From assembly GCA_001414345.1 (NCBI GenBank), contig LLCB01000173.1:56469-120468 (forward strand): a stretch of DNA of 64,000 nt, written 5' to 3'. Numbering within the stretch: position 1 is the first letter of the stretch; each line of letters begins with the position of its first letter. The stretch is from Hymenoscyphus infarciens (lineage: Eukaryota; Ascomycota; Leotiomycetes; Helotiales; Helotiaceae). Under the pieces are notes generated by a model, which saw nothing but the letters and a program-made list of their open reading frames with translations, searched no databases and had not been told where the DNA came from. Position numbers and translations under genes: made by a program. Shown here piece by piece: positions 38,501 to 53,422 of this stretch.

Positions 38501-40976
38501 TATATTCCTTTATAGCTAATAACTCTTTTATAGATATCTTATATAGAGAGGAATATCTAAAGGTGTTTAGACCTTTAAGATTAATCTTATAGTTATAGTA
38601 TTAGTAAGGTAGGAGAGTGTCTAAGGTAGCCTTAGAAAATACCTCTTTAAAGTCTTAATACTTATTAGAAAGAGCGATATTAGAGGCTATATCTAGTTCT
38701 TAATTAGCTATAATAGTATTAATTTTATATATATTTATAATAAATATCTTACTATTCTCTTAAAGTAAGTAATAATATATTCTTATAGCTAAAATAGCTA
38801 AAATATTAATAATAGAGTCTAACTTCTTTAAGATAAAGGGTTTCTAATAGTATACTAGGGTAAGTACCTTCTTTATAACGCCTTTAAGTTCTTTCTTTAT
38901 AACCTAGTATTTTACTTATATTAAGGACTTATAGCCTCTCTTACTATATATAGTCGAGGTATAACTAGCGAAGGTTATAGTATTAATTTTAAGGTAATCT
39001 ATAAGCTTTAAGAGCCTTCTACTTTATTAGCGCTATTTATCTATTTCTATAGCTTAGTTATAAGTATTAGCTTTATTCTAGTAAGAGAGTATAGAGTCTT
39101 TTAGTTATATAACATCTTAAGAGAGAGGAGTTAACTATTAAGTAGAGAAGTAAAGCTTAAAGTTATTAAGCTAGAGTAGTTTCTAATAAGTTATATTAAT
39201 ATTAATATAAAAGTACTTAAAGAACCTCTAGTTAAGGATAATATTATATAGACCTAAGTTTAAGAGGATAAATAGTATATTAAAGAATTTATAACTATCT
39301 AAGATATAATTTAAAAGGAGATAGTATATAGCTTTATTTCTAATTTCTCTATTATATTTATAAATCTTAATAAAGGTAGGAAGTCTTTTAGTCTTTAAAC
39401 TATAAAACTTTATAAAGTTATAACTAAGTTATATATTTATAAAAGAAAAGGTATTTACTCTAAGATTACTAAGAGTAGTAGTTTATATACTAAATCTATT
39501 AATAGTTATTATACTAGGTAAGGTAAACGCTTTTCTACTAATTAATAACTATAGATTAATCTTAGAGAGATTAATCTTATATTTACTTAAGAAGGAGTCT
39601 TCTCTTAAGCTTCTTCGTTTCCTAACTCTAAACTAGTATCTTTTCTTTTAAGCTTTTTAAAGTTAACTCTATATATCCTTAGCTTTAAATAATCCTTAAT
39701 ATAATAACTAGGCTTACTATAGTTAAAGTACTTATCTAATAGTCTTAGAGTTAAGTAGTTATTTATAGTAGAGGTGTTAGAACGTCTAAGAGAGATAAAG
39801 GGGGCTATAGAGGAAGAAGGGCTAGTAGACGTAGGAGTAGGTATATATAAGTTTAAAGTAGAAGGAAAGTTTATTACTTATACTCTTTAAGAAGTAAGAT
39901 TTTAAAGATTACTATTAATACTACTTATAAGATTATAAAAGGAGTTTATATCTCTTTTAGCTTAAAACTTAGTAATAATAAGAGATTAGTATAATATAAA
40001 GGTTAACTTATTCTATAAGTCTTCTACCTAGTCTTATAAGAGAACTTCGGCTTTATCTATAAGTTATTAGAACTTAGTATAGAAGTTATAGAAAGTTTCT
40101 ATCTTTAATATAATAAGGTCTTAGTATTAGATATAAGCTTCTTAGTATAAGTAAGAGCTAATAGTAATGTTTTAGAGGTAAGTTAATATCTCTTTATAGC
40201 TACTAAACTAGTTAATAATATTAAACTTATATCTTAAGTAAATATAGTTTTAAGCTCTTTTAGAAGTATAATAGAAAATTAAATTTATCCTTACTTCTTT
40301 AGACTTAAAGTAGTTAGTATTAATAGATAACTTTACTATAATTTTAGTTTCCTAGGTTATATAAGTAAATTTATCTTTTATAGTAAATTAGTAAGGATTA
40401 GCTATTCTACTTATCTTCTTAGATAATAAAGCTATAGAAGGGGAATAAGTTATATTAAGAGTTTATAGCTAAATAGAGGTATATTAATAAGAAGTACTAG
40501 CTATATTTAAAGTATTTACTTTAAGTTTATAAACTTTACTTATTAATAAGGTTATTATTTTAAGGATTTATTATAAAGTAGAGTTAAGTAGAGGTAGTTT
40601 AGAGATCTTATATTATAAGGAACTAGTAGTTGCTTTAGTAGGAGGAGGTAGTAGTAGTATAGTAATAGCTAGTATATATGTTTTTTTAGGTTAAGTTCTT
40701 AAGCTAGATTAGGATATAATATTAATAGAAGAGAGAAGAGAGATTAGCTCTACTAACTCTAAAGTAGGGTAGAATAGTTCTTAGATTAATAGGTTACCTT
40801 TAAAGAACTTAACGTAGCTAATAGAAGAACGCTAGACCTTACTACTTAATATAAATAGGTTAGGCTTTATAAAGGAGGAAGGTAAATTTAGTAGATTTAA
40901 TATAAGTAAATATATATATTATTATTAGAATATTAGTAAAAGCTTTTTTAGGTAAAGAGGGAGAGTTTAGTTTTAG

Positions 40977-41167
40977 TATAATAGCTCTCTATAAATATAT
41001 AAAGAGAGTACTTATAGAATAGTACCTAGTATTAAGGAAAACTAAACTAAAGAGAAAAGTAAAGAGTATAAGTACTCTAGCTTTATTTATATATATTAAG
41101 CAAAGCCTTGGCAAAGCCTCGAGCTAACCTAGTTACGTAAGTAACGTATATAACTAGGACTATTATA
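40977..41167 (-). repeat. 5' LTR of gypsy 1b
   Basis: 191 bp, ends CTATTATA and is followed by GAATC. It keeps GCAAAGCCTTGGCAAAGCC-like sites that are mutated in the 3' copy. Confidence 0.86.
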
Positions 41168-41303
41168 GAATCCTAGCTATTTAAGAATATATTATTATAG
41201 TCTAATTCTAGGTTAAATTAAAATTAAAATAAAAAGAGTAATAATAAGCTTAAAAGAGATATTATAAAAGCTATTACTAGTAAAGAAGAGTTTTTCCTTT
41301 TTA

Positions 41304-41684
41304 TATAATAGTATAAAATATATACTATAGAAGAAGAGGTATATAAGAGTATATTTAAGACTAAATAATATAAGTAGATACTAGGCTTTAATATAGAAGA
41401 AAAGGAAAAACTATTCTTCTTCTATACTAAGTATAAATATCTATATATAAGAGGTTAAAGACTACTAAGTCTTAATAAGAATAATAACTAAGTCTTATCT
41501 AATATAGCTACTAAAATAATAAGGGCTTTAAAGCTAAATATATAAGACTTTAAAGCAAAATATATAATATCTAATTCTTACTCCTTTTAGCCCTTTCTAT
41601 CTTATAAGTCGTAGAAGTATTAGTAGTTATAGAGGTATTAGTAGTTTTACGAATACTAATAATTTAGAATAGTATACTATTATA
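41304..41684 (-). repeat. 5' LTR of gypsy family 2
   Basis: 381-bp partner of 28038-28418, immediately followed by the target duplication AGTCT at 41685-41689. Confidence 0.84.
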
Positions 41685-44110
41685 AGTCTAGCTTTTAGCT
41701 TAGTTATTAAGTTACTTAGTCTTTTATTATAATAAAGACTATATCTTCTACTCTAAAATCGACGTCTTATTTATATTTATTTACGTCTTATTCTTTCTTC
41801 TATTAAGCTTTTAATATATTTACTTAGCTAACGTCTAGAACTTCCTAGATTATCTTTATAACTACTATAGCCTCTTCTTATAATAGCTGTTCTTTTATAT
41901 TAGCTAGTTCTAGTATTTACTAGTTAAACGAGGTTCTTAGTATATATCCTTTTTATAACTTAAAAGACGATATTCTAATAATATTATAAGATAGTACTAA
42001 CTATATATAGTCTATTATTAGAAGGATCTTAGACTAATTAGTATAATAATAATTAATATATAGTTATAAGTACTAATTAAGGTATTAATTTATAATCTTA
42101 GTCTAGCTATTAGTTTAAGTATAGTTTATAGTAGAGAGTTAAAGCTAAATACCTAAGATTTAAGTAAACTTCTTCTAGAACGTAGTAATAAAGTAAGAGC
42201 CTCTATCTATTATTATACTTTTTAGAATCCTATAGTATTATAGAACGTGCTTAATATATAACCTTACTATCTATTTAAAAGTAATATTCTTATAATAGAG
42301 TATTAAAATAGACTACTTAGATAAGTAGTCTATTACTATAAATACGTTATTATAACTATGCTTATTAACTAGAAAGGACTTAAAATCTATAGCTATATAT
42401 TACTATATATATAGTAGTATTAGAAGTAGGTATAGATAGCTAAGTATTTTATCTTAAGAAACGTCTACTCTTCTATATTTATAGTAGTTTTATATATATC
42501 TTATAATATTAGCTTTTATATTTTATAAGATATATCTTAAATATAGAATCTAGTAGGTCTTATCCTTCTCTAAGTAAGCTAAAAGTATCTAATTATAAGC
42601 CTTATAAATTAGGTCTATTCTTAGTATATCTATATCTAGTACTACTAAGTAGTCTTAGTAAAGTAAAAGGCCTTCCTCTAGAGTATATAGGGAATTAGTA
42701 TTAGTTTTAGCTTATATTTATATAGCTTAAAGTATTATAGTATCCTTATTTACTTAATAGATTCGTTTTAAAAGTATAAATAATTCTTAGAAGTAGTCTT
42801 TATTAACTAGAGCTAGTATAATTAAGCTTATTTTAATCTCTAGGTCTTTAAGCGCTTTTATATTAACTTATTCCTTTATTAAGAGTATATAGGTCTAGTA
42901 CTACTCTTTAAGTTCCTTTTATAAGTTTATCTTATTTAGTTTATAAGTTAAAGTATCTATCTTCTTATTCTTATACTTTAAATAGAATATAATAATAAAA
43001 TAGTACTTAGCTAAGGCTTTAGTCTACCTTACTTAATAAGTAGTAAGTTACTTAGTAGTTATAAAGTACTTAAGCGCCTTATAATTAATATAAATATAGA
43101 TCTTTAAATAAGTACTTTATAATTCTAGTCGCTATTTTATAAGTAAGTATATAATAGTAAGTAGCTCTTTATTATATATTTTATAGTTATATTTAGCTAG
43201 AGATATAGTCTTACTAAAGTAGGCTATAAAGTACTATTCTCTATTAGCTTATTATTATTATAATACTTTAATAATAATTCTATTTAAAGTATCTATCTTA
43301 ATTATAATAAGGAGGTTAGAAGAGTAGTAGTAGAGGATTAGTATAGAGGTAAGTACTACCTTTAAGTCTTTAAACGCTTTCTAGTACTTCTTATTAAAAT
43401 TAAAAGGTATATTATTCTATATTAGGCGTATTAAAGGCTTTATAATTATACTATAGTTTTAGATAAACCTTTAATAGAAGTTATAGAAACTAAGAAAGCT
43501 TTAAACGCTTTTTACTATCTTTAAAGCTTACTATTTCTATACTACTAAGACCTTTTTAAGGTCTACTTTAATCTTATTAGTATTAATAATAAACTTAAAG
43601 TATTTTATCTTCTTAATATTAAACTTATACTTCTTAATATTAATCTATAACCTAGTATCTTTAAGACGTTAAAAGACTTTTTATATATACTCTTTATATT
43701 TAAGAACGTTTAATAAGTAGATAAGGATATTATCTAAATAAGTAGAGTAGAAGTTATTTAAATAGTTAAATAAAACATTGTTTATATAGTATTAGTAGAT
43801 AGATAAGCTATTTATTAGACTAAATAGTAAGACCTTATACTTATATATTTTATAATAAGTATAAAAGGTAGTTAATTCCTTAACGTCTAGATCTATTTAT
43901 ATATAGTAGAAGGCTTATTAGATATCTAGCTTAGTAAAAATATAAGCTTAACTAATATATATAAGTATTTTATTAATTAGAGGTAATAGATAGTAGTCTT
44001 TTTAAATAAGATTATTAAATTTTTAGAAGTTATATAGAAACATAGCCTTCTATTTACTTTCTTTATAAAGAGAATAGAAATAGTAAAGGAAGACTAGTTA
44101 TATTTAATAA

Positions 44111-44300
44111 TATTAGTATAACTAGGTTATAAATAGGGTCTTCTTATCTCTCTTTAAGAGATTAAAAGGTAACGTAAAAAGTAGTTATTTATTTATACGT
44201 GCCTATCTATAAGTATAAAGGTCTAAGTATAAATAGGCCTTATTCTACTACCTAATTAGGTAACCGGAACCGGCATATTTACTCTATAATTGTCCTAATA
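44111..44300 (-). repeat. 3' LTR of copia element
   Basis: 190 bp. It differs from 50722-50911 by transitions, including CCTAATA for CTCGACA at its inner end on the plus strand. Confidence 0.84.
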
Positions 44301-47300
44301 CTAGGGTAACTTAGAAGTAAGATATGTTAGTAAAAACTATTAAAAATATAATTAAAAGAGATTAATAAAATCTACTAATAAGAGCTCTCTATTCCGTCTA
44401 TTTAGCTAATTAGAATACTCTATTCTACCTATCTATTCTTACTTATTTATCTATATTTTTTATATACCTATCTTCTCTATATTCTACTTATTCTATTACT
44501 TTTACCTTTAATCTATTAGTATTAATAAGATCCTTTAAAGTATTATAAAGCTTAGATTTAGTTATAGTATCTATAAGATTACTTATACTATTAATCTATT
44601 TAATATTATAGATCTTTTAACGTTTATATACTTGTTAAAGTCCTATAATATCGATTATTAGTCTCTTTTCCTTAGTAGTACTAAGTCTTATAAGATAGTT
44701 ATAAATTAACTTAGAATTAGTATAAATTATAAGTAGAACCGATTAATTAAGAATAAGCTTAATTATTGATTTAATAGTACTAGTAATATTAAATCCTCTA
44801 CTTAAAGTATATAACTTAGAGGCTAAAATACTATAAGCAACTCTCTTATACTTTATAGATAACTAGTATAAGATATTAGCTTTATTATATTTATCTACTA
44901 GTATAAGAACGTATTCGATTTATAAAGTATAATTCTTATTATTAGTAAAAGAAGAATTAATAAATAGAATTAATTTAAGACTTTCTAGATTTAATTCTAT
45001 ATAGGTAAGTCTTCTATTAGAATTGTCGATTTACTATTAAAGTCTCTTATTAAGAGTGTTAATATCTTCTTTTTAGAAGTTAACTATTTAAGTAGTAGTT
45101 AATAAATTAAAAGCAGCTTCTAGTTATAATACTATAGCTATATAAGCTCTATAAGCACGTTATATAATATATTACTCTTTTATAGAAGCCTTTAATCGAA
45201 TTATACTATAAGAGCTTTTAAGATTAGTAGGCTTAATACTTACTAATTTAATATTCTTAGAATAATCCTAGATAAGTATAACCTTAGAATTAAGTAAGTC
45301 TAAGGAATTAATTATAATTTTACCTCTATTAAATTTAAGTAGATAGTCCTTAGTTAATTCCTTATAGTCCTTAGTAGCGAATTTAGCTTCTTTAAGCTTT
45401 AATTCCTTATTATTAGTAAATCCTTTATTAGTAAGAATAAGGGTATTATTAGTTTAAAGACTTATAATACTAAAGTATTATTCCTTATTAATATATAAAA
45501 AGTAAGGATTATATATTAATTCTTTTATTTAAAGTACTTTTAAGTAATGCTTTTAATAAATATTAAACTAATAGTTTCTAGCTTCTATAATACTATAAAG
45601 AGGTCTTATTACTTTCTAGATAATTCCCTTCTACTATTCTTTATCTTTTAGTAGATAAGTAAAAATTTATTATCCTAATTAAGTAATAGACTATATATAA
45701 GCCTAGGAAATGTCTCTTAAAAAGAGGCTAAATTATTAGTAGAATATAATAAAAAGGATAATAATAAGTCTCTAGCTTATATATTAGATTATAGGTAATT
45801 AGGTAAAGATAACCTTTTTATTATTATTATTAAATCCTTAGATTATTAATCTTAACTTTTTTATAGCTTATACTATACTAAGGAATTTAATAGTATTAAT
45901 AAATTTAGATCTAAATATTCTAGTCTCTTTTAGAAGTTAGTTATAGGTAATTATTTTAAGTATACCTCTATTAGTAAGGCTCTTGAATTCAGATTAGCGT
46001 ATATTAATATATATACCTTTTTATATACTATTTAATTTAGTAAGACGTAGAGTTTTAGAGACATTCTTATTATATTAGATAAAACGTTCCTTTCTATTAA
46101 CCTTACTTTAAATAAAGATCTTAGATATACTAGTCTTAAATATATAAGTATTAATAAAATTAAGATATTCTAAGAATTAGAAGAGGACTTTTAGATTCTT
46201 TAGTAGTTATTCTCTCTTTTACTTTAGTAGTATAGTTAATAGAATCGGTTTAGGAATCGGAACTAGTATTAATTAAGAGCGTGTTACTATAGGAGATAGT
46301 AGTAGAGTATTAAGGTCTATTTCTAATTCTAAGTCCTTGAATTATTATACTTCTTAATTAGTATCCTTAGCTAGCTAATCTCTATCTAGAATAGGATCTC
46401 TATACTATAAGAGAGAGGAATAATAAGGCTTTATAACTATAGATCTAAATTTAGTAGGTCTACTAGGTAATTTAATAATATACTCTTTATTATTAATATT
46501 AATTAATTTAAAAGGTCTAGTCTATTTACTCTTTTCTTACTAAATAAGAACGTTAGAATTTAGGAGTAAATTATATAGGTGATTCTTATTAGGACTATTC
46601 TAAGTATTTAGAGTATTATTAACTTATCTTTTTACTTATATCTTTTATACCTTATCTTAAGCTTTATTATATATTATAGCTCTTTAGGCTATTCTAGAAG
46701 ATAGAGTATTATTATCTAATATATAAGTATATACTCTAAAAATAAGAAGTATAAGGATAAGGCTATCTAGGCTAGTAGTATTATTAATTACCTTAAAAGC
46801 TATTTATAAAAGTATATCTTTAGTAAGGTCTAGATAGGCTTTTTTAAATATTTAGTAAGCTTAATAAATTAGTTTATAGTATTATTTAACGATTCTAATT
46901 AAATTATATACTTTTATAAGTATAGATATAATAATTATTCCTATAGCTCTTACTTATTAGATAAATTCCTTACTTATAAGATTCTTACTAACATTAGTGA
47001 CGATTATTACTAGGGGTTCTAAGTAAGTGTTAACCTAATATTTAAAGAACTTCTTAAATATATACTTTAAAGTTATATTTCTTAACTAATAGCTAGCTTA
47101 GAAGTAAGTAGCTAGGTTAATAATATATAATAATAGGCTTCTTTTAATATATATAATATCTATAATAACTATAAAGTTAAAGTCTATCTCGTTATTATAT
47201 AAGGTAAATTTAAATTAGCTAGAAGACTTTCTATATTTCTAATAAAATTTATAGAATTTAGTTAGATAGTTAAGTATTTTAGAATTAAAGTCTTTTCTAG

Positions 47301-50300
47301 TACGTTTTAAAAGTGTTAATAATCTAGTAATAAATAGATAGTTAAATTATTAATAGAGATATATAAGCTTAATATCTATAAGTAAGCTTAGGAATTATTA
47401 TACGTAAGTAGTAATAGCTCTATCTTATAATAGGAAGGGATAGCTAAATCAGTAAATTACTAAGAAAACTTCCTTTTTACTTTTACGCTTTCTAATAAAG
47501 AGGTCCTTAATATTATTATAAGATACTCCTAGTTAGTCTATATCTTTAATAGAAAGTAAAAATAGAGTATTAAACTAGTATATATAGAAGTTAATAATAC
47601 TAATAGAAGTTGTTATTTTTACCTTCTTAATAGATCGAGTATTACCGATTCTAAAGGTAACTATAAAGCTACTATTTAGTAATAGTAGTAATTTATATAT
47701 AAGGTTATTATATACTAGGAATTAGTTATATCTAATAGTAGAGTATTTAGTAGTACTAGTATCGATTATAATACTAAAGAATTTAGTCTTCTTATATCTT
47801 TTAGTACCGCGTTATATAAGAGTCTTATATTTCTTATTCTTATAGTCTTCTTAAATATCCCTAGTTATTAAATAGATAAAAGAGGTATTAGCTAATTTAG
47901 AAATAATCTATTTAATATTAATAGTATTAATAGTATTATAAGAGATAACGAATTATTAAATATTATTATCTAGCTTAATATTAAGAGATAAAAGGTTATT
48001 AATAATAAATATCTCTTTTAATTAGTTAATATTTAAATTATTATAGAGCTCTTCTATATTTAAAATATATTACTAGATATTATAGTTAAAGCTCTTTTTC
48101 TTAAAAGTATCTCTATACTTTCTTTTAAGTTATTAATAATATTATTCTATATATTAATCCTACTTATCTTTAAAGTAATCTTAGAACTAATAATTTAGCT
48201 TCTTATAAATCTAATATACTCTTTTAAATCTTAGAGAATTTATAAGGTAATTAGATATATAGTTACTATAAAATTTATAGTTAGTAGTATACTATTCTAC
48301 TTCTAATTCTTCTATAACGTATACTTATTAACTTATTATTCTTATACTACTTCTATAAAGGTTCTTATAATTATTAATAAATTAGTATAGAGTATTAATA
48401 GTAGATTAGAGGTTCTTATCTAAAAGAGCTCCTCTAAGAATAGTATAGAATTCTACTATATTTTAACATCCTATTATAATTTTATTTATAAAAGTATACT
48501 TATTCTAAAGCTTAAGATATAGACTATAGAAAAGTTTATTAAGTTTATCTAAGTATAACTTAAGATATTAGAATACTAATTTATTAGTATTATTAGTTTT
48601 AAATTATTTATATTAAAGAGCGTTCTATTTAAAAAGAACGTTTTAATAATAAGAATTATCTTTAAAGTAATCTTAGATGTTTTTATATATATCTATAAAC
48701 AAGAGTTTACTCTTATATATAATATTAGTATAATAATAGGTAAGTATAAGTCTCTTAAGCATTATAGGAAAGGCTAAATAATAGTATATAATCGGTATAC
48801 TATTATAAAGATAGATATTATAAAATATATTAAGCTTAAAGTTAAAGTTATTCTCCTTCTTACTATATTACATTTCCTCTATATATACCTTAGAGACGTT
48901 AGCGATTTCTCTAGAAAATAAGTTATATAGTATCTTACTATACTATAGATTTTAACTAGGAATATCTAGCTAGTAGAGATAGGAGAGAGAACGAATAGGA
49001 TCTAGGTCTATTATATAGTATTTAAAACTACTATCTAGATATTATAGCTTTAATAAATATATAAAACCTTAGGGTTAAGGATATTAAGAAGGTTAATTTA
49101 ATATATTAATATATCTAAGCTAAGATTATTAATAGGTCAGTTATTAAGGATATTAGTACTTCTAACGTTCTAGGACATAAGAGTACTTTATTAGTAATTA
49201 AGAAGGTCTTAGAGGAGGTAGATTACTATTTAGAGAGAGTAGATATATAAAAGAACGAATAGAAGGAGGGAATCCTAGTTAAGGCTTCTTAGGTTATTAA
49301 CTTAAACTACTAAAATAAGCGAGTTTTAGTAATTTTAAAGTTAAATTTAAGAAGAGAATTATACTAATAGCTATATTTAATAAAGTTATATTAAAAAAGA
49401 GAACGTCCTTATCTAAAGTAAGCTAGGTATAACACTAGGTAGGCTAATTATAAGTAAATAGATAGGCTCTCTTTTAGCTTAACTTAGAGAAATTTAACTA
49501 TCTTACTTCTAAATTAGGTTATTTTAGCTCTAGATAGGCTCTAGAGTAGGCTTTTAAGATAGCTCTCTTTTAATTTAACTTAGTAAGATCTATATAATAT
49601 ACCTTTAGTATAGGTAAATTCGATTTAGATAATCTTAATATTAACTTTACTATCTTTAATATAGATCCTTCTTAGGATAATTAATATAAAGGATTTAATA
49701 AATCTAAGATAAGATTATTAATTCTTTATTTAAGTTTATTAAAAGAAGTATTACTTAAATAAATAATCTCTTCTAATTCCTTATAAGAGAGTCTAGATTA
49801 TTTATCCTCTTAAAGTATTTAGAGAAGCGATTCTACTATCTTTATATCCTTATAATTTAGTATATAATATCTATAGTACCTAAGTATAGATTAGAGTCTT
49901 AATACTACTCTTACTTTTATAATATTAAAGTTATTAACTATCTATCTTTAGAAGTCCTTTTAGAAAGTATACTAAAGTTCTTTATTATCCTTTTTACTAG
50001 TCTTATACTTTCTAGTAAATAGCTTAACTATATTAGTTAGGTATTCTACTATATCTTTATATGTTTTATATTTATCTAGATTATTATTAAGAGAGTTACT
50101 AAAGAGGTTACTACTATTCTCCTTCTATAAGGATTAGCTTCTACTAAGGCCTAATATAGTATTATTTATTAACTCTTTTAATAATTCAAGGTTAAAGAAC
50201 TCGTTATTAGAGGATAAGGATATTAAGGGAATAGAGAGCGGAATATTAGAAGGCTAGAAGCTTAGCTAGAGATATCTATCTTATAGTAAGATAGTTTAAA

Positions 50301-50721
50301 AGTATAGTAAATTAAAGACTTAAAATAAGAGGTAAATATCTTAGTAAATTTAAAGAGAGAATTTAAGTAGAAATTATATATTTTTAGTAGTATTATAAAG
50401 TCTTTAAAAAGGGTAATAGATTAATACTTTTAAAGTATTTATTAATAGACTAGAGAAGTGTTAAATTAGTTAGTTTTATAATAATTAATTAAAGGAACAA
50501 TTAGTAGATTTATAATCCTTTTTAAGAATAAAAGAATACTAAGATAGAAACTCTTTATAATAATAAAAGTTAATCTCCTATTAAGATAGAAAGGAGGCTT
50601 TTACTCTATAACTACTTATAATATTATATTCCTACTAGAATAGGAGAGACGACGCTACTAAGATAGAAAGCGTCTAATATAAGTAACTAAGTAACCTAAT
50701 CTACGTATATATACTAATTAG

Positions 50722-50911
50722 TATTAGTATAACTAGGTTATAAATAGGGTCTTCTTATCCCTCTTTAAGAGATTAAAAGGTAACGTAAAAAGTAGTTATT
50801 TATTTATATATACTTATCTATAAGTATAAAGGTCCGAGTATAAATAGGCCTTATTCTACTACTCGATTAGGTAACCGAAACCGACATATTCACTCTATAA
50901 TTGTCTCGACA
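50722..50911 (-). repeat. 5' LTR of copia element
   Basis: 190-bp partner. It ends CTCGACA and is followed by AATAA and the resumption of gypsy 1a sequence. Confidence 0.84.
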
Positions 50912-53422
50912 AATAAACTCTTTATAAAGATTCTCTAAGATATATTCCTTTATAGCTAATAACTCTTCTATAGATATCTTATATAGAAGGGAATATCTAA
51001 GAGTATTTAGACCTTTAAGATTAATCTTATAGTTATAGTATTAATAAGATAGAAGAGTATTTAAGATAGTTTTAGAAAATACCTTTTTAAAGTCCTAGTA
51101 CTTATTAGAAAGAGTAATATTAAGAGCTATATCTAGCTCTTAATTAGCTATAATAGTATTAATTTTATATATACTTATAGTAAATATCTTACTATCCTTT
51201 TAGAGTAAGTAATAATATATTCTTATAGCTAAAATAGCTAAAATGTTAATAATAGAGTCTAACTTCTTTAAGATAAAGAGTTTCTAATAATATACTAGGA
51301 TAAGTACTCTCTTAATAATACTCTTAAGTTCTTTCTTTATAACCTAGTATTATACTTATATTAAGAACTTATAACCTCCTCTACTATATATAGTTAAGGT
51401 ATAACTAGTTAAGGTTATAGTATTAATTTTAAAGTAATTTATAGACTCTAAGAGTTATTTACCTTATTAGTACTATTTATCTATTTCTATAGCTTAGTTA
51501 TAAGTATTAGCTTTATTCTAATAAGAGAGTATAGAGTCTTTTAGTTATATAGTATCTTAAGAGAGAGGAGTTAGCTATTAAGTAGAGAAGTAAGGCTTAA
51601 GGTTATTAGGTTAGAGTAGTTTCTAATAAGTTATATTAATATTAATATAAAAGTACTTAAAGAACCTTTAACTAAGGATAATATTATATAAACCTAAGTC
51701 TAAGAGAATAAATAGTATATTAAAGAATTTATAACTATCTAAGATATAATTTAAAAGGAGATAGTATATAGCTTTACTTTTAATTTCTCTATTATATTTA
51801 TAAATCTTAATAGAAGTAGGAAGTCTTTTAGTCTTTAAACTATAGAACTTTATAAGGTTATAACTAAGTTATATATTTATAAAAGAAAAGGTATTTACTT
51901 TAAAGTTACTAAGAGTAGTAGTTTATATACTAAATCTATTAATAGTTAATATACTAAGTAAAGTAAACGCTTTTCTACTAATTAATAACTATAGATTAAT
52001 CTTAGAGAGATTAATCCTATATTTACCTAAAAAGGAGTCTTCTTTTAAGCTTCTTTATTTCTTAACTCTAAACTAGTATCTTCTCTTTTAAGCTCTTTAA
52101 AATTAACCTTATATATCCTTAGCTTTAGATAATCCTTAATATAATAACTAGGCTTACTATAGTTAAAGCACTTATTTAATTATTCTAGAGTTAAGTAGTT
52201 ATTTATAATAGAGGTGTTAGAACGTCTAAGAGAGATAAAAGAAGTTATAAAGGAAGAAGAGCTAATAGGTATAAGAGTAGACATATACTAGTTTAAGATA
52301 GAAGGAAAGTTTATTACTTATACTCTTTAAGAAGCGAGATTTTAGAAGTTACTATTAATACTACTTATAAGATTATAAAAGGGGTTTATATCTCTCTTAA
52401 CTTAAAACTTAGTAATAATAAGAGATTAATATAGTATAGAGGTTAACTTATTCTATAAGTCTTCTACTTAGTCTTATTAGAGAACTTCGGCTTTATTTAT
52501 AAGTTATTAGAACTTAGTATAGAAGTTATAGAAAGTTTCTATCTTTAATATAATAAGGTCTTAATATTAGATATAAGCTTCTTAGTATATATAAGAGCTA
52601 TTAGTAATATTTTAGAGGTAAGTTAATATCTCTTTATAGCTACTAAACTAATCTATAGTATTAAACTTATATCTTAGGTAAATATAGTTTTAAGCTCTTT
52701 TAAAAGTATAGTAGTAGATTAAATTTATCTTTACTTTCTTAGACTTAAAGTAGTTAGTATTAATAGATAACTTTACTATAATTTTAGTTTCCTAGGTTAT
52801 ATAAGTAAATTCGTCTTTTATAATAAATTAGTAAAGATTAGCTATTCTACTTATCTTCTTTAATAATAGAACTATAGAAGAGAAACGAGTTATATTAAGA
52901 GTTTATAGCTAAGTAAGAGTATATTAATAAGAAGTACTAGCTATATTTTAAGTATTTACTTTAAGTTTATAAACTTTACTTATTAATAAGGTTATTACTT
53001 TAAAGATTTATTATAAAGTAGAGTTAAGTAGAGGTAATTTAGAGATCTTATACTATAAGGAACTAGTAGTTACCTTAGTAAGAGGAGGTAGTAGTAGTAG
53101 TATAGTAATAGCTAGTATATATGTTTTAGTAGGTTAAGTTCTTAAGCTAGATTAGAACACGATATTAATAGAAGAGAGAAGTAGAATTAGCTCTACTAAC
53201 TCTAAAGTAAGATAGAATAGTTCTTAGGTTAATAGGTTACTTTTAAAGGACTTAATATAGCTAATAGAAGAACGCTAGACTCTACTACTTAATATAAATA
53301 GGTTAGGCTTTATAGAGGAGAATAGTGAATTTAGTAGATTTAATATAAGTAAATATATATATTATTATTATTAGGATATTAGTAAAAGCCTTCCTAGATA
53401 AAGAGAGAGAGTTTAGTTTTAG

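Larger units (their letters stand above)
35368..41167 (-). mobile_element. Ty3/gypsy family-1 copy 1b, uninterrupted 5.8 kb, nested in family 2
   Basis: Complete but RIP-killed element with 191-bp LTRs at 35368-35558 and 40977-41167 and target duplication GAATC at 35363-35367 and 41168-41172. The minus-strand order is RT (TYLDNILIY near 38078-38115) and then an integrase zinc-finger remnant (VRY...NYYNYRR near 36830-36880, cysteines turned to tyrosines). RT before integrase is the Ty3/gypsy order. The polypurine tract AAAGAGAGAG adjoins the 3' LTR. The roughly 20 differences between its LTRs are all transitions, so they cannot be used for dating. Confidence 0.87.
28038..41684 (-). mobile_element. 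Ty3/gypsy family-2 element nested in 1a (7.84 kb un-nested)
   Basis: LTRs of 381 bp at 28038-28418 (3') and 41304-41684 (5') start TATAATAG and end CTATTATA. The target duplication AGTCT is at 28033-28037 and 41685-41689; the intact host site is seen in copy 1b near 36050-36060. A polypurine tract (AAAGAAGAGGAGA on the minus strand) adjoins the 3' LTR. A reverse-transcriptase landmark, YLDNILIY on the minus strand near 32281-32305, sits where gypsy elements have YLDDILIY. The downstream minus-strand reading KYLGFILT is also typical of the RT end. It is interrupted in its 5' leader by gypsy 1b. There are many RIP stops. Confidence 0.82.
44111..50911 (-). mobile_element. Ty1/copia element nested in gypsy 1a (6.8 kb)
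   Basis: LTRs of exactly 190 bp (44111-44300 and 50722-50911) have RIPped ends TATTAG...CTCGACA, which on the minus strand are TGTCGAG...TAACA-like. The target duplication AATAA is at 44106-44110 and 50912-50916, and the uninterrupted host sequence is visible in copy 1b near 38475. On the minus strand about 44800-45000 reads an RNase H remnant: INSSFTNNKNY, then LADK-like text, then SIKYKRVAYSILASKLY, where copia elements have SxKCKRVxRSVLASELY. RNase H near the 3' LTR fits copia gene order. No intact frame. Confidence 0.84.
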
